DNA of 64,000 bases, taken from the NCBI RefSeq assembly GCF_007565055.1, contig NC_044560.1, positions 89,595,295 through 89,659,294 on the forward strand, in the 5' to 3' direction. The DNA is from Rhinopithecus roxellana. Its lineage: Eukaryota > Chordata > Mammalia > Primates > Cercopithecidae. The notes under the pieces were generated by a model that saw only the letters and a list, made by a program, of their open reading frames with translations, did no database searches and was not told the origin of the DNA. The position numbers and the translations under genes are program-made. This document shows, in pieces, positions 37,975 to 50,800 of the stretch. Positions within the stretch are counted from its first letter, which is position 1. Every line of letters begins with the position of its first letter.

Positions 37975-39055
37975 CCTATCTATACACCCATTGCTATACA
38001 ATTTCAGCATGTGCCGATGTACCCACCTTGAACCCCATCCATGGTCCTGAGAACCCCCACTCTCACTCACTGTAAGACTCAGTCACAGACTTTCCTCCTT
38101 GGGGCCTCGGTCTCCCCTATAAGGAGAAACTCTGGGGGATCCTACCTCCAAGGGCTCATCCCTCTCCCACTCTGTCTGTCAAATGCACAATACCCAAGTC
38201 CTGCGTCCAAGTCTCATCTGCTCTCTCACATTTGGAAAGTTCTCATCATTGGAAGGCAGAATTGTTCTCTCTGAATTTCCAACCACTGTATGTGCGTCAC
38301 CCATCCCACCCCACCCTTTCTCCTTACCCCCCAGTTTTATTGGAACTGTTTGTTTCTCAAGCAGTTACAGGAAGCCCATGGCGCGTTGAGATTCATCCAT
38401 TCCTTTGCAGCATAATCCACACATCATTCAAGTGCATGCCCCTCCAGCCACTGGTGACCCCATGTCACCTTCCTGGGAGCTTTTCTAAAGTGAGTGCCCT
38501 GCTTGGGTGCCCCTTGTCCCCCTCCCTGCGCCCCCCCCCCCACCTTCTCTTGCCCTGGACCACCAGGCCTCGAGTCACACCCTTTCTTTGGGAGGTGAAA
38601 GAACATTCACTTTCCCCTTTGTGTTCCCCTCTTTACCTTCCCCAAAGCCCTTACATCCCAGAAACATTTGTCAGAGATTTGCCAATAGTCACTTTTTCAT
38701 CTGCTGGGGCAAGAGTCATCTTTGCATATAGATATTTTGTAATAGATGCTGCATTGATTATGTAAAGTTCTTTTGGGAATCGCCTGGCCATTTCTGGGTC
38801 CTCACTGACCAGTTCCACCTCCACCACACATCTCAGATCTCCTGGGTCAGGAGTGCTGAGCCACCTGAACCAGAGGCTGGGGGAAGGGGCACAGCCCCAG
38901 ATATATGAGGACTAATGGCTGTACCCATCCAAGGTGAAAGTGTGCGGCCCACTCTTTTTTGGATGGGCTAGGTAAGAAAGGTCCATTTCATCTGCATATG
39001 GCCTGTTCCTCAGTTGGAATTATAATGATGACCCTGGTGATGAGCATTTTTTGCA
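37975..39055. other. Unassigned sequence with a poly-C run
   Basis: No repeat family is firmly recognised. A 177-codon plus-strand frame (38232-38765) begins with TTG and lacks an early ATG. A C-run sits at about 38531-38541. Confidence 0.4.
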
Positions 39056-39059
39056 TTTT

Positions 39060-39235
39060 GCAGTGTAGAAAGCAAAGCACACTCCTCCGTTAGTTCATTC
39101 TATGCTCACAATCACCTACATGCAAGGGGTTATGATCAGGCCCACTTTAGAGATAGGGAAAGTAAGGCACCGAGAAAGGACTTGTACATGAATGCGTGGT
39201 TCACACCTGGCTACTTCTGCCCTTGAACCCAATCC
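39060..39235 (-). mobile_element. Weak MIR-like fragment
   Basis: 'gcccactttagagataggga' and 'aagtaaggcaccgagaaagg' suggest a badly decayed antisense MIR. Confidence 0.5.
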
Positions 39236-39239
39236 ATAG

Positions 39240-40635
39240 AACTGTCAGATCTCTACTTTTTCTCTTACACCATTTTGCTTAAAAGCTCATTTGCAGAGAG
39301 TGGCATTTCTAAGGTACTCTTAGATTTCCTCCCCAAGTCTCAGTGTCCTCCAGGAGTATGCAGGGAACAGCCTGTGGTTATGTGCATTTGTGCTGGGGAG
39401 AGGTGTAATGATCCATGTGCGGGACATTTGGGAGGGGTGGGAGTGTGTGGGTACGCGGCCCTATGCAGGTTGAGTGTGCATGTGTGTGAGGAGGTGGTTG
39501 TGGGTGAGTATGAACTTGCTGGGTGTGGGGAGGTGAGAGCACACTCTGCACATCCGTGGGGGTGTGCAGTGTATGTTGTCATGGGTGTGAGCCCCCGGCC
39601 TGCTTCCCCCTCTGATGGCTCACTCTGTGCTTTGTCTTCAGAGTCCAAAGCCTGTGGGTTCAGCCTCTTAGGACAAGAAGACTGGGGCGGATCACCATTT
39701 GCAGACTATTTGGGGATGACTCTAAAATAAACACTGTAATGAAAGTGCTCAGCCCTCCTCCAAACAGGCTCCCCCTGCAAGCTGGGGTTGTGGTTCAAAT
39801 GCTTAGGGTTGGTCTCTCCAAAGCGAAGTGCCTTTGAAGTCAGTGAGCAAGTCACCCTGAAAGGAGGCACAGGCATGTCTTCTTGTAGGTGCAGGATGTG
39901 GTCACAGAAGGGTCACTGTGGAGTAAGGCCAACAGTCCCAACTGGCAGAGATGGAGGGAAGAAGGATCAGGTGTGCAAATCCCTGCGGGACACAGCACCT
40001 CTGGTCACTGTGCCCGGGGGTCATGGGGAAGTTGGCAGCGAGATCAAGGCAGCTCAGCTGGGCTGCTGAAGATCTTGTATCCCAGGCAGGCAGACCCGTG
40101 TGTGGGGTCTAGCGGTCTGCCTACCATCTGAAGGCATGAAGGCCCTCAACCCTTTCTCTGGCGAACCTCCAGCTATTCGACTAAAGAGGTCCGGAGGGGC
40201 CTTCTCATTGAGTGAGCACTGAGACAGCTCACAGAGAGGCCTGGATGTCCCCCCGCCAGCCCCCACCATGATCTGTGCACTTGCTAGCTTCCAAGTAGAA
40301 CCAAACAGTCTGAAAATGGCCTCTAAACCATTCATAACACTGAGTCTATAACTGAGCTGCAGGCAGGAAACAAGGTCCAGTCAAGCTGGTGGAGTGCCCA
40401 GTGTGCCCAAGCCAGAGGATGTCAAAATTCCCTTTCTGCCTGCCCCCAGGTTGGCATTCCCTGCAGCAACTCCGGAGCTTCCCCTGGAGCTTCCTGCTCT
40501 GGCTTCTACCTGCACTTGGCACCCCCCTGTGCCAGTTAGAGTCACACCTCCCATTTAACCAGAAGCACATTTTCCAGCTTGTTCTTCCACCAGGCTGGGC
40601 TCCAAATGCCTCTTGTGGTTGTTTCCCGAAATCAA
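39240..40635. other. Repeat-free sequence with a GT-rich stretch
   Basis: No transposon recognised over about 1.4 kb. GT-rich at 39400-39600. Several overlapping open frames of 80-150 codons occur on both strands; the longest start at non-ATG codons. Not called as genes. Confidence 0.45.
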
Positions 40636-40639
40636 ATCC

Positions 40640-40830
40640 AACCTCAAAGCATGAAGATTTGCCATTATTAAAGACGAGCAAAAGCATATGCCCCAGGCTC
40701 TGGAGAGAATTTCTAATGAGGATTCCAAAGATCACAGCCGGCTCACGAGCTCTTGGAATCCAACGGGCCCTTAGCAGTCATGGAGGCCTCTAATTACGCT
40801 CCCTGAACATCCCAGCTGTATCCGCCACCA
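40640..40830. promoter_or_regulatory. Candidate conserved non-coding element
   Basis: AT-rich words in repeat-free DNA: 'gatttgccattattaaagac', 'gagaatttctaatgaggatt', 'cctctaattacgctcc'. They resemble homeodomain sites (TAAT, TAATTA). Enhancer function is an inference; no conservation data are available to me. Confidence 0.35.
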
Positions 40831-42030
<1,200 letters not shown>

Positions 42031-42035
42031 TATAT

Positions 42036-42061
42036 GAATGAATGAATGAATGAATGAATGA
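42036..42061. repeat. (GAAT)n microsatellite
   Basis: Six ATGA/GAAT units at the end of the L2 tail, the usual place for such repeats to arise. Confidence 0.9.
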
Positions 42062-42272
42062 TGAAAATGGCTCATCTTGGGACACAAAAACATCTCTAAC
42101 TTCTGATACAGAAGCTCTGTACTGCTGGATTCGGCACAGGCTAGAGCAAGGACTTCCATGTTGACCTGACCCCGTAGATTACATTCCTTTGAGAAATGTC
42201 TTTCCAAGCCTTCTCCAATCCCTTCCTCTCCTCTGCTAAGCTGCCTTCCCTGACCAGATTCTTCACATTCTG

Positions 42273-42733
<461 letters not shown>

Positions 42734-42849
42734 TGGATTCTTCACATTCTGGTGCATCCAGTGGCACACATTTGTACAGCAACAAGAGCAGAAGCCTCTG
42801 CACCCTCCACCACCACCGCCCTACCACCTGCCAGCCCTGCTAGGTGGGA

Positions 42850-42962
42850 AGGGAAAGCCTTAATATTCCCATTTTAGGCACCAGGAAACCGAGGCTCAGA
42901 GGCCTGTGCCTGGCCCACTGTCACACAGCTAATGAACAGCAGGGCCTGGATTTCCACCCCCC
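42850..42962 (-). mobile_element. MIR SINE fragment
   Basis: 'caccaggaaaccgaggctca' and 'cccactgtcacacagctaat' are antisense MIR core. Confidence 0.78.
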
Positions 42963-42963
42963 T

Positions 42964-43385
42964 CCCCCGTTTTTCTATTTAATCACATGCTATCTCTAGA
43001 TAGAGATGCCATATTCTGTTTATAATGACCATCCAGTTCGTGTGGAGGCTGTACCCCTCCCAGGACAAAGAGAGGCCTGTGGACAGTGTCCTAGTGACTG
43101 TTGTCCCATGGGAGCGTATAGTGTGGAAATAATTTAGGAACTCCGTGCTGAAGGACCAAAGTCCAAAACATGCCTGTGATGTGGGCGTCCGCAACTCCGA
43201 ATGCCCCCTTATATATGACAGATCACCTGCCCCATTTGCCCAGGTCTCTCAGGGTGCTGGGATTTCTATGTTTTCTTCCAAAACCCTGGTACCCAGCTCC
43301 AAACTGCCTATCTTTAATTGGCTGGGTCCCCTTCCTTACTTCTCACCCATTTCCTTGTGGCCAAGGACCATCTCCACTCCTCCAG
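42964..43385. other. Unassigned unique sequence
   Basis: No repeat or gene recognised; two overlapping 80-codon frames at 43145-43409 have no support. Confidence 0.45.
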
Positions 43386-43387
43386 AG

Positions 43388-43545
43388 GATGGCACAGCAT
43401 GGTAAATGAGGCTTTGGAGCTAACAGATCTGGGTTCCGATCCTAGCTCAGCCTCTTTAATACTTGTGTGACTGCTGGCAGTCACTTAACTGCTCTGAGCT
43501 CAGTTTCCTCCTCTGTAAAACCAGGATAATATGTCAAAGGTTTTT
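43388..43545 (+). mobile_element. MIR SINE fragment
   Basis: 'tctgggttccgatcctagct', 'agtcacttaactgctctgag', 'cagtttcctcctctgtaaaa'. Confidence 0.85.
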
Positions 43546-43624
43546 TTTGACATGAAGCTAATGACCTATGAGTATCAGGATTCTTCACTCAGGCCTCATT
43601 TAGCTGGAATTCAGACCGATCTGA

Positions 43625-43880
43625 AGCTCATGCTATACAGTAGTCAAAAGCAAGTCAGACCACCTGGGTTCAACTCCCAGATCCTGCACTTATTCACCTG
43701 CTGTGTGACTCTGGGAAATTTACTTAACATCTCTGAGCTTCAGATTCCTCACCAGTAAAATAGGGATAAAAACAGTGCCTAACTCATGGGGCTGCTTTGC
43801 ACTGAAAAGCCATCACTCGCATTAACAGCTTAGCACAGTGTCTGGAACTTGACCAGTGCTCAGTAAATGTTTGCCATGAG
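43625..43880 (+). mobile_element. MIR SINE, near full length
   Basis: 'acctgggttcaactcccaga', 'acctgctgtgtgactctggg', 'aaatttacttaacatctctg', 'cttgaccagtgctcagtaaa'. One of the more complete MIRs here. Confidence 0.88.
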
Positions 43881-44132
43881 TTCTTAGCCATTAGTAATGC
43901 ATTGGTGAATTGGTGGACAGGTCTACAAGGAGCAAATTTGCATACAGTTTCAACTACAGGAATGAGAAGGTAAACAAGACCTTAGTCTTGGACCTTGGTC
44001 TTTGGGGCTGTCTGGCATCTGACCCCTGTTGAGGGACGGAGAGCAGGCAGAATGAAGGTGAAGGAGCCATTTTCATGTACCGAGTTACAAAATGTGACAC
44101 AGGATGGTATAAGGCAGTGGCATTTCCAGGAA

Positions 44133-44245
44133 ATATAAAGTGTCTATTTATTGAGCAGCTATTATGTTCCCGGACCCACGGTTGGTGCTGAGGGCTGAGT
44201 GGTGAGCCGGAGATACAGCCCTGCCCTCATGCAGCACGCAGTCTG
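44133..44245 (-). mobile_element. L2 3' end fragment
   Basis: 'tctatttattgagcagctat' then 'ggagatacagccctgccctc' matches the antisense L2 tail. Confidence 0.75.
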
Positions 44246-44249
44246 GTGC

Positions 44250-44830
44250 TGCTTGTGGGTCTGCACACCAGGGCACTTCCCTGAGGGTGAATTCTGGCAA
44301 TCTTGCGGGGGCCCAGCAGCCTCTGCCAGTTCCAGGCTGCAGATATTCCTGGAGGAGTTTCGAGAAGCAGAACATCAGAGAACAATTACCCGCCTCACAA
44401 AAGACACCCCAGAGGGCTTCCAGAAGTAAGAGGGTGAGATCAAGAAAGGGCAGGTAGGATCGTGAGGGTGCATTCAGGGCTGTGATGGTGGAAGGGTGAC
44501 ATTATGACCTGGTGAAACCTGGGGCAGTTAAGGATCGGAATGTGGGGCACCTGATACGAGGCACAGCACTCCGTCGAGGAGGGCTGCTTTCTGCCCCTCT
44601 CAGGGTCTGCCCGCAGACACAGATGCACTCAGCACTGTCCACATTCTGCATGCATGTGTTCAAAACACACAGCTAGCACACACGGAGCATTCCAGGGGTA
44701 CACACAGGGACACATCTCACAGTGTACACAGAAGATACACATCTCAGACCTCAAACACAAACCAGAGGAGCCTCTCCCTGCGACGTCTCCACACACCTCT
44801 GCCTTCTCGCTTCCCCTCCCTCTAGCACCC
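44250..44830. other. Unassigned, CA-rich sequence
   Basis: No family recognised. ACACA words are frequent at 44665-44770 but irregular. Confidence 0.45.
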
Positions 44831-44832
44831 TA

Positions 44833-45058
44833 TGGACTTTGGGGGCTGGATAGATGTGGGCCCCAGTCCCAGCCCTGCCACCTAGTAGCTGTGTGACTTG
44901 GTAGAGTTCAACTCTTTGAGCTTCAATTTCCCTTTTCTATAAAAGAGGAACAGCAAGAGTCCCTGCCTCAGAAGTCTGCTGAGAGGATGAAGTGAGCTCA
45001 GGCATGTTAAACCCTTAAAACCATACCTAGTACATATCAGGACTTAATAAATATGAGT
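44833..45058 (+). mobile_element. MIR SINE
   Basis: 'ccctgccacctagtagctgt', 'gtgacttggtagagttcaac', 'tgagaggatgaagtgagctc', 'catatcaggacttaataaat'. Confidence 0.85.
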
Positions 45059-45064
45059 ATTGTG

Positions 45065-45495
45065 TGTGCCCCCCACACCCGCAAGCATGTGCACACCTAC
45101 ACCCTGTGACAACGTGTTCCTCTATGGGACCCATGCCTGGAACTGGTCATAAAACACACGTGAGCATCACAGATTCTAGCCTGGAGACCATCTCACCAGG
45201 CCAATACACCCCCGAAAACACACAACCCCAGAGACCCCAAGCCTGGCCTCCTTTTCCTGGGCAGCCCTGTGGAAAGGTCCCACAAAGGCAGCTTTTCCAG
45301 GAATGCTCTTGGAGCCTGAGCCATTCTGAGGCTGGCATGCAGCCGGGAGCAGCTCTGTGAGTGGAGGCTGGACTGGGCAGTCTTAGATCCCGAGGTGCTT
45401 CCCTATCCTTCCATTCACCCCAACAGGACCCTCCAGCCCCATGGTCCAGCGGAGACTCAGGATCCAGCCCACAGCTGCCTCCCCTCCTTCCCACC
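45065..45495. other. Unassigned unique sequence
   Basis: No repeat or gene recognised; frames of about 100 codons overlap on both strands. Confidence 0.45.
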
Positions 45496-45995
45496 TCGCG
45501 CCTCCGCAGCCTTTGTTATCTCAACTACTTTGAGAGAGTTCTCTTTTCTCCCCCTCGACTCCTCTGATGCTAATCTCTCTCCATAAATCATACCCTCTAA
45601 TCTTTTCATCACCTTTCTCTGATTAAAGCAGCCTCGGGGGTTGGGAGCCCCAGTCCTCAGTGACTAAAACACTTTGATGTCCAAAGACAGTCCCAGAGGC
45701 TGCAGCGCTGGCTGGCGCGGTCAGGCCTCACCCACCGCGGGGCAGGCCAGGCGCAGGCGTCTACACGGACACGTCCCGGAGTTGTCTTGGGCTGCCAGCA
45801 CAGCCCAGCACCTTGAGGGTTTCACAGATCTCTTCATGAATATTTCTCACTACACACTGGATGTCATTATTCTATTGAGAATCAATTAGCCCAAATGTTG
45901 TTATGACAGCTACAGAAAAATGATATTTTTAGCTTCGCTTTATGCTGCTCTGTCTCTTCGCAGAATTATTGAAAACCTTAAAACTAATCTAGTGG
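45496..45995. promoter_or_regulatory. Candidate conserved non-coding element
   Basis: Repeat-free. AT-rich block with 'gatgctaatctctctccata', 'gagaatcaattagcccaaat' and 'gttatgacagctacag', i.e. TAAT-type homeodomain words and a TGACAG (MEIS-type) word, next to a short GC-rich stretch with CpGs (45706-45780). Enhancer function is inferred from composition only. Confidence 0.38.
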
Positions 45996-46104
45996 TGTCG
46001 CGGGCCTTTGTGGCAAGCCGGGGGGCAATTGATCTGGGAATGTGAAATTGTGGGAAATGCAGGGCTTTTCTCAATGAAGTGGGATCGCCTCAGAAATAAC
46101 ATTC

Positions 46105-46270
46105 AGGATGGGAGGCAAAGCTTGACCTTGGGCAAGGTACTTAACCTCTCTGAATCTCATTGTCTGCATCTGTCAAATGGTAGTAACAGCCATGTCTACC
46201 CTTAGTGTTTTTTATAAGGACGAAATGCAGCGATGCAGGAAATACACTCTGCAAGGCATTCAGCAGCACC
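46105..46270 (+). mobile_element. MIR SINE fragment
   Basis: 'gaccttgggcaaggtactta', 'acctctctgaatctcattgt', 'ctgtcaaatggtagtaacag'. Confidence 0.85.
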
Positions 46271-46324
46271 ATGGGAGGCGCCCAGCAGGTAAGTGACACT
46301 GGTGATGGTAGCTAAGCTGGGAGA

Positions 46325-46860
46325 CCCTGGAACAAGGCTTTCTAGGCTCAAGTCCCAGCTCTGACACTTCACAGGTAGGTGTACTCACACACATCACTTC
46401 ACCTCTCTTTGCCTCAGTTTTATCATCCATAAAATGGGATTCATTATACCTTTTTCCTTTTTTTTTATTTTTGAGACGGAGTCTTGCTCTGCTGCCCAGG
46501 CTGGAGTGCAGTGGCATGATCTCAGCCCACTGCAACCTCCGCCTCCCGGGTTCAAGCCATTCTCCTGCCTCGGCTCCGGAGTAGCTGGGATTACAGGTGC
46601 GTACCACCACACTCGCCTAACTTTTGTATTTTAGTAGAGACAGGGTTTCACCATGTCGGCCAGGCTGGTCTCGAACTCCTGACCTCGTGATCCACCCGCC
46701 TCAGCCTCCCAAAATGCTGGGACTACAGGCATAAGTCACCGTGCCCGGCCCATCATATCTATTTTATAATGTCGTTGTGAGAATTAAATGAGCTAATACA
46801 AGTAAAGCACTAAAAAACCTGGCCTGGCTCCAAAAAAATGTCAGCTCATTTTAACGTAGG
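46325..46860 (+). mobile_element. MIR SINE split by an Alu
   Basis: Left piece: 'ctcaagtcccagctctgaca', 'tttgcctcagttttatcatc', 'cataaaatgggattcattat'. Right piece after the Alu: 'tgtcgttgtgagaattaaat', 'gagctaatacaagtaaagca'. The two are collinear. Confidence 0.87.
46451..46750 (-). mobile_element. Alu SINE (AluS-like)
   Basis: Antisense, from 'ttttttatttttgagacgga' to 'gtcaccgtgcccggcc', with small deletions in the right monomer. Inserted in a MIR. Confidence 0.93.
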
Positions 46861-46904
46861 ATGGCTGTCACCGTCATCTGCTCCCCACCTTTGTTCATCC
46901 TGAC

Positions 46905-47003
46905 CCCTTAGCCTAAAATCTTTCCCTTCCCATCTTTGCAAGTTGAAATCCTCCCAACAATAAAATCTAGCTCAAATGTCACCTCTGCCACTATGCCTGA
47001 CAG
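46905..47003 (+). mobile_element. L2 fragment
   Basis: 'ctagctcaaatgtcacctct' and 'gccactatgcctgacag' match the sense L2 3' part. Confidence 0.6.
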
Positions 47004-47004
47004 A

Positions 47005-47115
47005 CTGGGGCTAGGATTCTGGCTTCAATAATCATCACTGGGAGACCCCATACAAGGCATTTAACCTCTTTGCCTTAGTTTCCTCATCAATAGAAAAGGG
47101 AAAATAGCTTCCTCC
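47005..47115 (+). mobile_element. MIR SINE fragment
   Basis: 'acaaggcatttaacctcttt', 'gccttagtttcctcatcaat'. Confidence 0.75.
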
Positions 47116-47119
47116 CTTC

Positions 47120-48185
47120 AAATCAGGGGCTGGCCGCAGCCACCTCTACAGCCCCGTCCAGTTCTGAAGCTGGGTCAGCAAGTCCTCATTCATTTTAAAC
47201 ATTTGCACACTTCTTTCCCCATCAGGAGAGGTTTTACAGACTTACAATAAACAAGGAAGCTGTTTTATAGCAAAAAGAAAAAAAATTCCTCTTTGGCTGG
47301 GAAGCCCTGAAACAGAGTTGAGGGAGAGGCAGTTCCAGCACAGTCTCCTGAAGCAACACGCTCTGCGAAGACAGGAGCTGGTGTCAGAACAAAGGCAGAA
47401 TCCTTCCCAACACCTTTGCTTCCAGCCAAGTCACACCCCACTTTCCCGTCCAGCGGGTTTTGTCCAGCTGGAGTTTAACAGCACCTGATGGCTGACATCT
47501 TTCGGCAGGGAAAGGGCCAGCGGAGCAGGCTGGCAGAGCACCCCAGGGCCCCCAGTGTGCCCTGTACCCTGTGCCGGCCACCCCTGGCTCTCTGCCTGAA
47601 TAAATTCTTGCAGTGCTCTAAGACTCAGAGTGAGGCAACCCTTATTATACAACCTCCCCAGTCCCTTCATTTGGGATTACTTTCCCTCTCTCACCCCTAG
47701 CCCCCCACTGCACTCTTTCTGGCTGCTGCCGTAGCCTTTGTATAGTCCCCACCTCTGACCCCAGTCGTGTGCAGGCCTGTCTCCCCTGCTGGACGGTGAC
47801 CAAATGGAGAACTAAGACCTGGCTCCCACACACTGAGTGTTTCCCACTCTGCCCTCCTGCTCTTGTCACCGCATTGTCTGCTGGGTAAAGCTGTCCTCCC
47901 TAGAGACTACCCTGTTCAGTGCCAACTCTTTGGCTTCTGGAAGAGGCCCCCTGCCCAGCATTGTGTCCAGTGTCACCTTGTACAGTCATGTAGGCTGTGG
48001 TGCACTGCACAATCAATGGTGCCATTCATATAGCCCAGAATGATTCTGCACGGATGTAAAAGCATGGGAAAACCATCATGGATGTCTGTGAAGCTGTGAC
48101 ATCCCCAGAGTTGAGCACCACAGCGCCCCTGCCTGTGCTCAGGACCTTTTAAAGACTTTCACTGACTCTGGTTATACTGATTTTT
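47120..48185. other. Unassigned unique sequence
   Basis: About 1 kb without recognised repeat or gene; only short, overlapping frames. Confidence 0.45.
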
Positions 48186-48189
48186 GAAG

Positions 48190-48770
48190 GCCCTACCATG
48201 CATAAAAACATGCATATGAAAACACATCCATATACTTCAATTAATAATTTCTTGCTATAAAAATATTTTGAAAAGATTTTTCTAATTTGACTTCTGTAAT
48301 AATTTGGTTATGAGCAACTGATTTATGTTCAGCTATGATTTCTCAGCAACCATTGTGCATTCTTCAGGATCTTGGAGAAAAGAGAAAATCAAATCTGCAA
48401 ACTTGTTTCAAATGTAAAGCAATTTTTATGAATTTAGCCATTAACAAAGTTGAACTAGTGTTTTAGAGGCATTTAATTAAACACCTTTTAAAAGAAATCT
48501 TGTAGTTTTCTTTTTCATATTTTGGAATCAATAATTTCTTCCAGAATTCAAATATTTTCATGGGCCTCAAGCATGAATACACTTCCTTCCCAATTTCTCC
48601 TCAAATGGCAAAGCCAGTCTATAACTTTTAAAGACACCTTACTGAAGGGTTAGCGACCAGCAAGTGATTACATGTCCCTATTTATTCTGGCAATCTGAGT
48701 GTAATTATTACTAGCTCCCCTTTCACTCTCTAGGGTGTGCTGATTTGGACCATCAACTGTATGGTCACCT
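48190..48770. promoter_or_regulatory. Candidate conserved non-coding element
   Basis: A 580-bp AT-rich repeat-free block with dense homeodomain-like words: 'caattaataatttcttgcta', 'tttagccattaacaaagttg', 'gcatttaattaaacacc', 'gagtgtaattattactagct'. It stands out from GC-richer flanks. Inference only. Confidence 0.38.
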
Positions 48771-49420
48771 TGACAATAAAGGAAGGAAGTGCCATAGAAA
48801 AAAGGATGGCCCAGACCCAGACCTGCCCCAGAGTCCCTTCCAAAAAGGCTCTAAGCCTTTCCCTGGCCAGCCCCCAAGGGGTCCAGGGATGCTTACCCTC
48901 CACCCCACCCCACCACTTCTAGGAATGTTCTAGGGATCTCCACACCATAGAGTCCGGAACAAACTGCCCCTAGTACCTGAAATAGAAAAGTCTTTTTCTT
49001 ATGCCCAGTGAAGGCCTGCTTACCAAAGTCCTCATTTCCTGCTGCAGGAATGACATCTTTCTTACAAGGCTGACAATGGACATTTTCATTTCCTTTTGTG
49101 CAAACCCTACTCCCATCTACAAGGGTGTGCTCTGGCCCTATGACCCCAACAATAGAATTGCAAAACAGTTCCACATTGATAACTGTCCCAGAGTCTTAAT
49201 CTATATATCTTTAAATCTTAAATCTTTTATGGAACAAGGCAGAATATCAGTTAATCAACCAATCAATTTCTCTTTTTAGCACCAATCAGATTATATCATG
49301 ATTAAATCCATGAGAGGGATGTGGCTGCCTCATTCCTCTCTGTATCCCCAATGCCAAGCCCAGTCAGGCACACAGCAATGCTTGCTAAAGAATGAGAAGA
49401 TAAATAAATATGACAGCAAT
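48771..49420. other. Unassigned unique sequence
   Basis: No clear repeat or gene. Confidence 0.45.
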
Positions 49421-49424
49421 TTTC

Positions 49425-49545
49425 TGTTGGACTGTGAGCTCCTTGAGAGCAAGGATTGTGCTCGTCCATTTCTGTCTCCACTACCATATGCAATAGCTCA
49501 TGAGAGATGCTCACTGGAGGGCAGAGGCTCATGGAACATTTAACT
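49425..49545 (+). mobile_element. L2 3' end fragment
   Basis: 'actgtgagctccttgagagc' followed by 'aaggattgtgctcgtccatt' and 'tctgtctccactacc' is the sense L2 tail. Confidence 0.78.
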
Positions 49546-49561
49546 GGATGGATAGGTAGAT

Positions 49562-49563
<2 letters not shown>

Positions 49564-49619
<56 letters not shown>
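49564..49619. repeat. (GATA)14 microsatellite
   Basis: About 14 uninterrupted GATA units with flanking GATG/GATT variants, growing from the L2 tail. Likely polymorphic. Confidence 0.97.
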
Positions 49620-49624
49620 GGGAT

Positions 49625-50510
49625 AGTTGCATAGATGGATGGTTGGATGCCTGCTTAGAAAGATGAATTGTTAGCCTGGGGACTGGGTGGGGTTCAAGAA
49701 GAAAACAGAACGCTTTGACCCCCAAGAGTTTCTCAGGTCTCAGCTCCAATTCCCATTCATGGCTGCCTTATGGTTCCCATCCTTGAATTCCAAGAGAATT
49801 TCATGTGTTCTTGCAATAAACTTTCTTCTATTTGAGACAGTTTGATTTGAGCGGATCTGTTCTTTCTAACCAAAAGACCATGACTCAGATAGGAGCCCTC
49901 CCAAGTGGAGTTGGGGTAGGGGGGAATTAATACTTACCTCTTGACTGTACCACAAGTGGGTCATAGGAAGCATGGCGTATTCATTCTTTCTCAAGGTCTT
50001 CCCCAAGACAAGGCTGCAAAGCTAGGCTGGTTAGTGACAGTGGCTTAGCTCAGTTTAATGAGCCTGATGTGGGAGTGCAGCTCTATGCCAAGTGTTGGGT
50101 GGACTTCTATGAACAATTTGGTCCTTAGTCCTTGCCCTTGGAGCAGTCCACCAGCTCCTAGCATCACTTCCAACAGTTGCTGCCACATCTCAGGTAAGTC
50201 ACTCCCTATTCTGGGCCTCAATTCTCCATGTGTCAAACGTGATGTTAGAAGGAAATCACTGAGCTTCTCCTGCTTTAACATTTTAAGGTTATGTGATTTG
50301 CCCAAGGTCACCAATATAACCCTGCTCTCAAAGATTCCTATTCTTCGGTGGGATAACAGGTTTTAGCTCACCAATTCTGATGCAAAGCCCCACCCCTTTT
50401 ACCAGCTTTCACACAAGCACAGAGAATATAGTTTGATTCTGTCATGTTTCTGAAGATATGCCGGTTTACCCACTCCTCTACCTCACATTCCTCCTGACAC
50501 CCAGGATTTC
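49625..50510. other. Unassigned sequence
   Basis: A faint MIR-like phrase 'gatttgcccaaggtcacc' (50296-50313) is too little to call. No gene. Confidence 0.45.
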
Positions 50511-50514
50511 TTCC

Positions 50515-50800
50515 GCATTTCTCCAGGCTTAAATCCAGCCTACCTTGTAGGCCAGTCCTCTCCTCCAGGGTACCTTCCCTGCTCCCTCTTTTGGAAATGA
50601 CGTCTCCTTCCTGGCACCCTCTGCAGGGTGAAGTACCTGTCTTATGTCACAGCAGGTTCCATCTCCCTGGTGTGATTTCCTTTGCAGGATGGTGAGTTCC
50701 CAGGGGGCAGACAGAGATGGGTCTACTCACCCCTCTCTCCCTAAGAGAGGCTTGCTCAGGGCTCTGCACACATAGACACCACTGAATGTTTAATGGTATG
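50515..50800 (+). mobile_element. L2 3' end (tentative)
   Basis: 'ctccagggtaccttccctgc', 'gtgagttcccagggggcaga', 'gctctgcacacatagacacc' follow the sense L2 order. Confidence 0.6.

Noticed and set aside
38232..38765. 177-codon plus-strand frame
   Set aside because: It begins with TTG, has no early ATG and shows no domain.
39275..39730. 151-codon plus-strand frame
   Set aside because: Starts with TTG; the residue bias follows the GT-rich DNA, and an antisense frame of 102 codons overlaps it.
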